Positions 38,412 through 41,627 of a DNA stretch of 41,627 bases are shown piece after piece. A program made the position numbers and the translations under genes. Position 1 is the stretch's first letter. Every line of letters begins with the position of its first letter. The notes beneath the pieces were generated by a model that searched no databases, was not told the DNA's origin, and saw only the letters and a program-made list of their open reading frames with translations. Source of the DNA: a virus; IMG/VR virus record IMGVR_UViG_3300036804_000040, positions 1 through 41,627 of that record; one strand, given 5' to 3'.

Positions 38412-38565
38412 GGAAGGCGTAGGCAAGGAAGAGCTTTTATTTGGGCCAAAGTATGTGCTGGCGCGCGATGAGCAAAGCGCCGGCATTGTCGCGGTAACCG
38501 GCAAGGATGCGCCGCAGGGCTTGGACATGGCGCGCGCGGACATCCAAATCCGCCCTTTTGCGTAA
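38359..38565 (+). CDS. Conserved phage hypothetical protein (68 aa)
   Basis: 68 residues from the ATG at 38359 with GGAG 8 bases upstream; a longer frame exists but lacks this signal. MPLFEVAILRMPTKKEIEEGVGKEELLFGPKYVLARDEQSA... DIQIRPFA matches a small phage family 'MPLFEVAIikkPTKKEaEeG...lifGPk'. Function unknown; common in accessory early genes. Confidence 0.7.
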   Translation: MPLFEVAILRMPTKKEIEEGVGKEELLFGPKYVLARDEQSAGIVAVTGKDAPQGLDMARADIQIRPFA

Positions 38566-38588
38566 AGCCTGCCGATAGGGCGCGCAGC

Positions 38589-38795
38589 TTGCCAAGGAAG
38601 GCAGCTGACGTACCGATTCGGCAGGCTATAGCGGCGGCATTTCCGGCGGCGAAGATCACGGCGGCGGCGGATTGGGCGGACTCGCAGAGCGCGCAAAACG
38701 GCATCAAGTACTTAAATTCGCTAAACACGACAAAAACGTATAGCGGCGCCGCGTTTGCAAATAGCATTGGCGCCGGGGGCGGTGGCACGCTGTGA
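38589..38795 (+). CDS. Hypothetical protein (68 aa)
   Basis: 68 residues from a TTG. AAAFPAAKITAAADWADSQSAQNGIKYLNSL suggests a small helical domain, ending in a Gly-rich tail. The last 14 bp overlap the next gene. Start uncertain. Confidence 0.45.
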   Translation: MPRKAADVPIRQAIAAAFPAAKITAAADWADSQSAQNGIKYLNSLNTTKTYSGAAFANSIGAGGGGTL

Positions 38796-39123
38796 GGGGT
38801 ACGCAAAGAAAAGGGCGGTTCTTATTGCGTACTTGCGGGAAAAGACTGATGAGGGCGACTGGCACGGCGTTTCCGATGCGGCGAATGATCTTAGGGTGTT
38901 AGAGGCTGATCAGAGCGCCAGAATTGAACTAGGGAAGGGTTTTGAACGTGGAAAAGTTGGATATAAAGGAAGAAAGCGGCTACACGGGCGCATTCACGCG
39001 GCAAAGCGCAAAGCAAGCGCTGTACCGCAACGGCGCGCGCGTGGTCAAAGTAAACGGCGAAGCCGGGGACGTCACGCCAACCGGAACGGCCGGCACGGTC
39101 TTAGGGTCGATTTACGTCCCTAA
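38782..39123 (+). CDS. Hypothetical protein, C-terminus overlaps the next gene
   Basis: 113 residues from the GTG at 38782. The first ~50 (AVLIAYLREKTDEGDWHGVSDAANDLRVLEAD) resemble a small phage family with 'YLrxKxdegDWHGVaDAAmDlRelE'. The last ~55 residues are extremely basic and overlap the next gene in another frame. Probably the functional protein is the N-terminal part and a stop was lost by an indel near 38935, or the tail is genuinely dual-coding. Confidence 0.5.
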   Translation: MARCEGYAKKRAVLIAYLREKTDEGDWHGVSDAANDLRVLEADQSARIELGKGFERGKVGYKGRKRLHGRIHAAKRKASAVPQRRARGQSKRRSRGRHANRNGRHGLRVDLRP

Positions 39124-39211
39124 AGAAGGCACGGGCTATTTTATCGAATGGGATACTAGCCCGCGTCTTGCCATCTTCATTATTGAAAACCGATTAGCGG
39201 CGGTGCAATGA
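38948..39211 (+). CDS. Hypothetical protein (87 aa)
   Basis: 87 residues from the GTG at 38948, which has GAAGGG 8 bases upstream; a TTG at 38942 is too close to the signal. EESGYTGAFTRQSAKQALYRNGARVVKVNGEAGD and GTGYFIEWDTSPRLAIFIIE suggest a small beta-barrel. ATGA coupled to the next gene. Confidence 0.55.
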   Translation: MEKLDIKEESGYTGAFTRQSAKQALYRNGARVVKVNGEAGDVTPTGTAGTVLGSIYVPKEGTGYFIEWDTSPRLAIFIIENRLAAVQ

Positions 39212-39477
39212 GGTTTCGAGAACATCGCGGCGGTTTGCGCCAGGCAATGGAAACATTAGCATTTGTGCAAGATCGCGCGGAATTGGTAAAACTTTTAAAT
39301 GAACGCTATGACTATCTTTGGGGATTTCCGCGCCAATATGCGCCACAGCTGACAGTGGAAACAATCGTAATTGCGCCATACGTGGATGAACCCGATGAGC
39401 GGATAGGCTGGGAGAAAACCTATATTGTTTCCCTCCCCGGTTACGGCGTGCTTGGCTTCACGGATGGGCCGCTATGA
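39208..39477 (+). CDS. Conserved phage hypothetical protein (89 aa)
   Basis: 89 residues. MRFREHRGGLRQAMETLAFVQDRAELVKLLN, and WEKTYIVSLPGYGVLGFTDGPL, follow a phage family pattern of 'FR.hrGgl.eSm.t...v.dr.eL...l' with a 'GVlGFtdGp' end. Function unknown. Overlaps both neighbours by ATGA. Confidence 0.65.
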   Translation: MRFREHRGGLRQAMETLAFVQDRAELVKLLNERYDYLWGFPRQYAPQLTVETIVIAPYVDEPDERIGWEKTYIVSLPGYGVLGFTDGPL

Positions 39478-39674
39478 GCGAAGAAAAAGACAAGCCGTAC
39501 CTTGCGGCGATTGTCGATTATCTGGACCGTGGACCGCAAACCATCAAGCGCGCGATCCACTATCCAATAACACGCATAGAACTGTTTTCCGCAATGAGCC
39601 AAGAAAACCCCGAAGGCAAGCCCACGCGCGTTTTTATCGCTGGCGAGGATGGCTTTTGGCACGAAACACAATGA
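39474..39674 (+). CDS. Hypothetical protein (66 aa)
   Basis: 66 residues. DYLDRGPQTIKRAIHYPITRIELFSAM is a small helical domain with a winged-helix-like look (PQTIxRAI), which could bind DNA. Coupled by ATGA to both neighbours. No family recognised. Confidence 0.55.
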   Translation: MSEEKDKPYLAAIVDYLDRGPQTIKRAIHYPITRIELFSAMSQENPEGKPTRVFIAGEDGFWHETQ

Positions 39675-39994
39675 AATATTTTGGCTGGCTGCATAACGCG
39701 CCGATCTATCAGGATATGGAATTAGCCGCCCGCCCGATGGGCGAGAAGTGCGGGCATTGCGGCGAAGTAATCGCGGACACGGATGACGGCTTTATCGTGC
39801 CGGGGTTTGGTAGCGGTGCGACGCCGTTTCATCGTGCGTGTTTCTTGCGCGGCATCATTGGCAGCGTTGCGCACCAACAAAGCCGCTGTATGTGCTTTGT
39901 TCCCGGCAGCACTGCCGAAGATGACCCGGCATTGACGCCACGCCAGGCAGCGGAAGCGGCGCTTGCGTACTTTGATCATGGCAAAAACCATTGA
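39671..39994 (+). CDS. Zinc-binding conserved phage protein
   Basis: 107 residues from the ATG at 39671 overlapping the previous stop. MKYFGWLHNAPIYQDMELAARPMGEKCGHCGEVIADTD, then PFHRACFLRGIIGSVAHQQSRCMC and LTPRQAAEAALAYFD match a phage family with CxxC ... HxxC, likely one zinc site. Function unknown. The natural start is clear from the overlap. Confidence 0.7.
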   Translation: MKYFGWLHNAPIYQDMELAARPMGEKCGHCGEVIADTDDGFIVPGFGSGATPFHRACFLRGIIGSVAHQQSRCMCFVPGSTAEDDPALTPRQAAEAALAYFDHGKNH

Positions 39995-40403
39995 CCATGG
40001 GCGCACGCCAAAAATGAGTATTGATCTAACAGAGCGCACCATTTGTATTTGGTACGTCGAGATGCCAAAGCAGCAAGCTAATTATCTAGGCGCACTCGAA
40101 CGGCTTGACGATGACTATCTGCAATACACTTTCCGATTCCGCTATAAGCGGGACAAAAAAATCTTTGATAGCGAAGATGAGAAAAACTGGTATTCATTTA
40201 AAACGAAATGCGCGCGGGGCGAAGAACATAGCGCAATTACAAAAATCCGCATGGTTACGCGCTTGATTGCCGACAAGGAGGGCGGCGAGTTTTACGAGCT
40301 ATTGCGCGGCGCCGGCACGCTTGAGCAGTTCTTTAGTCAATTTGCGGCGCTGCCATTCGTTCACGGAAAACTAGAGAAGATCACGGAAAATAACGCAAAA
40401 TAA
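39978..40403 (+). CDS. Hypothetical protein (141 aa)
   Basis: 141 residues from the ATG at 39978; an ATG at 40014 is also possible. Charged with LQYTFRFRYKRDKKIFDSEDEKNWYSFK and a C-terminal helix. Last gene of the accessory operon. No family recognised. Confidence 0.5.
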   Translation: MAKTIDHGRTPKMSIDLTERTICIWYVEMPKQQANYLGALERLDDDYLQYTFRFRYKRDKKIFDSEDEKNWYSFKTKCARGEEHSAITKIRMVTRLIADKEGGEFYELLRGAGTLEQFFSQFAALPFVHGKLEKITENNAK

Positions 40404-40420
40404 TTATTAGCCGCAGTTCT

Positions 40421-40473
40421 TTGAAAGCCTTACAAATTTAATTTAGGCTCCCCGGTAGTCATTCCCTTACCGG
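40421..40473 (+). promoter_or_regulatory. Possible late-control region upstream of the Q-like gene
   Basis: The 84-bp gap before the antiterminator-like gene has TTGAAA (40421-40426), 17 bp, TAGGCT (a poor -10), and an inverted repeat CCGGTA / TACCGG (40452-40457, 40468-40473). It may be a promoter with an operator or a weak terminator. Low confidence. Confidence 0.3.
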
Positions 40474-40487
40474 TTTGGGGCAACAAT

Positions 40488-40961
40488 TTGATATCAGAAA
40501 CGCGCCGACGTCTTAAGGAGTGGGGGGTATGGGCTTGCGGCGGTGATCCGTCATTGTCTTCAATGTTCAAAATGATGAATGGGCGCGGCGCGCAAGATTT
40601 GCGGGAAATGCCGCCACATATTCAAGAAATTGACCACATTATCTGTATAGCTCCTAAAGACATTCGTTACCTTCTGATCAATTATTACGGGCGCGGCGGT
40701 TCCTTTATGGACAAGTGCATCGCGCTTGGACTCGATAAGCGAACTTTGCGAAAACGGTTAGACCGGGCGGATTATCACGTCCATTCCGCCCTTGACAAGC
40801 TTCCCGAAAAAGTTGAAATTCTCGCGCAGAATGCGGCAAGCCGCCGCAATATCCCGGAAGGGCGGGTAAGTGAACCGGCGTCACGCTTGGCTCATAACCA
40901 TGAAAGGCGGTTCAACTCCGCATCCCGCTTCCAAACACTCATAGGAAATGTTGCAACATGA
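40488..40961 (+). CDS. Late antiterminator, Q/RinA-like regulator
   Basis: 157 residues. LKEWGVWACGGDPSL and GRGAQDLREMPPHIQEIDHII at the N-terminus, then IRYLLINYYGRGGSFMDKCIALGLDKRTLRKRLDRADYHVHSALDKL, a sigma-region-4-like helix-turn-helix as in phage Q/RinA-type late regulators. It lies directly before the late genes, which matches that role. TTG start. The C-terminus (from about 115) is polar and disordered. It would permit readthrough into the late operon, including the 7400 terminator. Confidence 0.65.
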   Translation: MISETRRRLKEWGVWACGGDPSLSSMFKMMNGRGAQDLREMPPHIQEIDHIICIAPKDIRYLLINYYGRGGSFMDKCIALGLDKRTLRKRLDRADYHVHSALDKLPEKVEILAQNAASRRNIPEGRVSEPASRLAHNHERRFNSASRFQTLIGNVAT

Positions 40962-41134
40962 AAGACGAAAATAAATCGTCCATGGCTGGTATGGCGCGCG
41001 CGCATAAGAGCGCAGGTTCCGAATCGATCCGCAGTGAGGAAAAGGTAGGCGGCAAGGGCGAAGGGTCGCATTCTTTCCGCATGCCTAAGCAAGTGACGGA
41101 TCATTCTTGCGTGCGTACCCCCGAGAAAAAGTAA
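40958..41134 (+). CDS. Small polar protein (58 aa)
   Basis: 58 residues, MKDENKSSMAGMARAHKSAG and on, rich in Ser, Lys and Gly, without hydrophobic core. ATGA overlap with the Q-like gene and TAATG overlap with the next. The tight coupling is its main support. Not recognised. Confidence 0.5.
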   Translation: MKDENKSSMAGMARAHKSAGSESIRSEEKVGGKGEGSHSFRMPKQVTDHSCVRTPEKK

Positions 41135-41328
41135 TGCCGAATACCCCGCCAATTGTGCGCGGCGACGAATCGCCAACTACGGCGGGCGAAGGATCGGGCG
41201 GACCAAAAATGCCGGCTTATAATCCGCAAGCGGTGGAAAAAGCGATTAATAGCGCCAGCCGCTATCAAGGCAAGGTAAGCAAGGGCGAGCGTACCGCGAT
41301 TCACAGGCTATTAAAGGGGCGGCGCTAA
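41134..41328 (+). CDS. Small protein (64 aa)
   Basis: 64 residues from the ATG at 41134 (TAATG overlap). N-terminal half disordered (PPIVRGDESPTTAGEGSGG), C-terminal half basic helical (VEKAINSASRYQGKVSKGERTAIHRLLKGRR). Could bind DNA near packaging. Not recognised. Confidence 0.55.
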   Translation: MPNTPPIVRGDESPTTAGEGSGGPKMPAYNPQAVEKAINSASRYQGKVSKGERTAIHRLLKGRR

Positions 41329-41534
41329 TGCCCCGCATGGATACCCCGGAGCGTTGCAACACGGCGAGCGGCAAACCGCGCGAGGCGCCGAACATTAAAG
41401 AATCCGGTACATCCTTGGTTGCCAAAGTTATGCGGCGCGAGGAAGCCAAGCCGGCGCCGTCCGGTGGACCGATGAAGTTCACCATTGGCGAAAACATGGC
41501 AAAGAAGATTAATCAGGACGCGGCGCCGAAGTAA
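41328..41534 (+). CDS. Small protein (68 aa)
   Basis: 68 residues, MPRMDTPERCNTASGKPREAP and on, polar and basic, ending NQDAAPK. TAATG overlaps at both ends. Its last part lies in the terminal repeat. Not recognised. Confidence 0.5.
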   Translation: MPRMDTPERCNTASGKPREAPNIKESGTSLVAKVMRREEAKPAPSGGPMKFTIGENMAKKINQDAAPK

Positions 41535-41627
41535 TGGGCAATTTGGGCGCGATGATTCAAAAGCTTTTAGGCGGCAAAAAGCCTAAGAGTTACGCGGAAG
41601 CCAAAAAGAAAAAGTGAACGCGATTCA
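41501..41627. repeat. Terminal direct repeat, right copy
   Basis: Exact copy of bases 1-127. It begins inside the end of the gene at 41328-41534, contains the whole 27-residue gene, and stops 14 bases into the GroES-like gene, so reading continues at base 128. Confidence 0.93.
41534..41617 (+). CDS. Second copy of the 27-residue gene (terminal repeat)
   Basis: Same gene as at 34-117, present here because the contig ends overlap. One gene in the circular genome. Confidence 0.5.
   Translation: MGNLGAMIQKLLGGKKPKSYAEAKKKK

Noticed and set aside
1-41627. Stop-codon reassignment prompted by the UUA-anticodon tRNA
   Set aside because: TAA, TAG and TGA all end recognisable full-length genes, and stop-start overlaps depend on TAA and TGA, so the standard bacterial code is in use.
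1-41627. CRISPR arrays, insertion sequences, retrons, diversity-generating elements
   Set aside because: No regular spaced repeats, transposase catalytic core, reverse transcriptase or template/variable repeat pair was seen. The triple-HTH gene resembles a transposase subunit only in its DNA-binding parts.

Overview
The window is a complete circular genome of a temperate, short-tailed (P22-type) bacteriophage. Bases 1-127 and 41501-41627 are identical, so the contig closes on itself and the unit genome is 41,500 bp. The virion module has the gene order of Salmonella phage P22: small terminase, large terminase, portal, scaffold, coat, gp4-like, gp10-like, then three ejection proteins close in size to P22 gp7/gp20/gp16. 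The tyrosine integrase and a divergent repressor/Cro pair indicate lysogeny. The host is probably a Gram-negative, moderately GC-rich pseudomonadote; this rests on the P22-type virion and a gamma/beta-type CsrA and is an inference.

Layout. (1) Late genes: 40488 through the junction to 21133, plus strand. An antiterminator-Q-like gene and four small genes precede a GroES-like gene, packaging and capsid genes, connectors, ejection proteins, two tail fibres with the same N-terminal domain, a glycine-rich adhesin-like protein and a holin candidate. (2) 21130-22387, minus strand: zinc-finger protein, a protein with three tandem HTH domains, and CsrA. (3) 22388-24167: integrase, its repeat-rich upstream region and two small genes, ended by a strong hairpin. 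(4) 24174-27390, minus strand: HTH protein, DGQHR/ParB-like protein, SSB-like protein, YqaJ exonuclease, ERF annealing protein and small membrane proteins, i.e. a recombination module. (5) 27609-28148: repressor and Cro. (6) 28148-32970, plus strand: replication protein with a repeat cluster suggesting an internal origin, VRR-NUC nuclease, C5 cytosine methyltransferase with a second protein frame inside it, phosphatase-like protein, adenine methyltransferase, zinc-finger and HTH proteins. (7) 32971-33787: mostly non-coding. (8) 33788-40403, plus strand: about twenty small, tightly overlapping accessory genes and one tRNA with an aberrant anticodon loop.

Regulation. Four putative promoters carry a TATAAG -10 box fused to an AAGCATGCTT-like palindrome: the minus-strand CsrA operon, the recombination operon, the repressor/cro region, and the accessory operon. 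This suggests one repressor controls all four. The csrA leader has two GGA motifs over its ribosome binding site, as expected for autoregulation.

Most unusual points: the dual-coding methyltransferase locus, the tRNA with anticodon UUA or a one-base deletion, the CsrA/triple-HTH operon, the shared operator family, and the absence of any recognisable endolysin. All functional calls are by eye; no searches were run.
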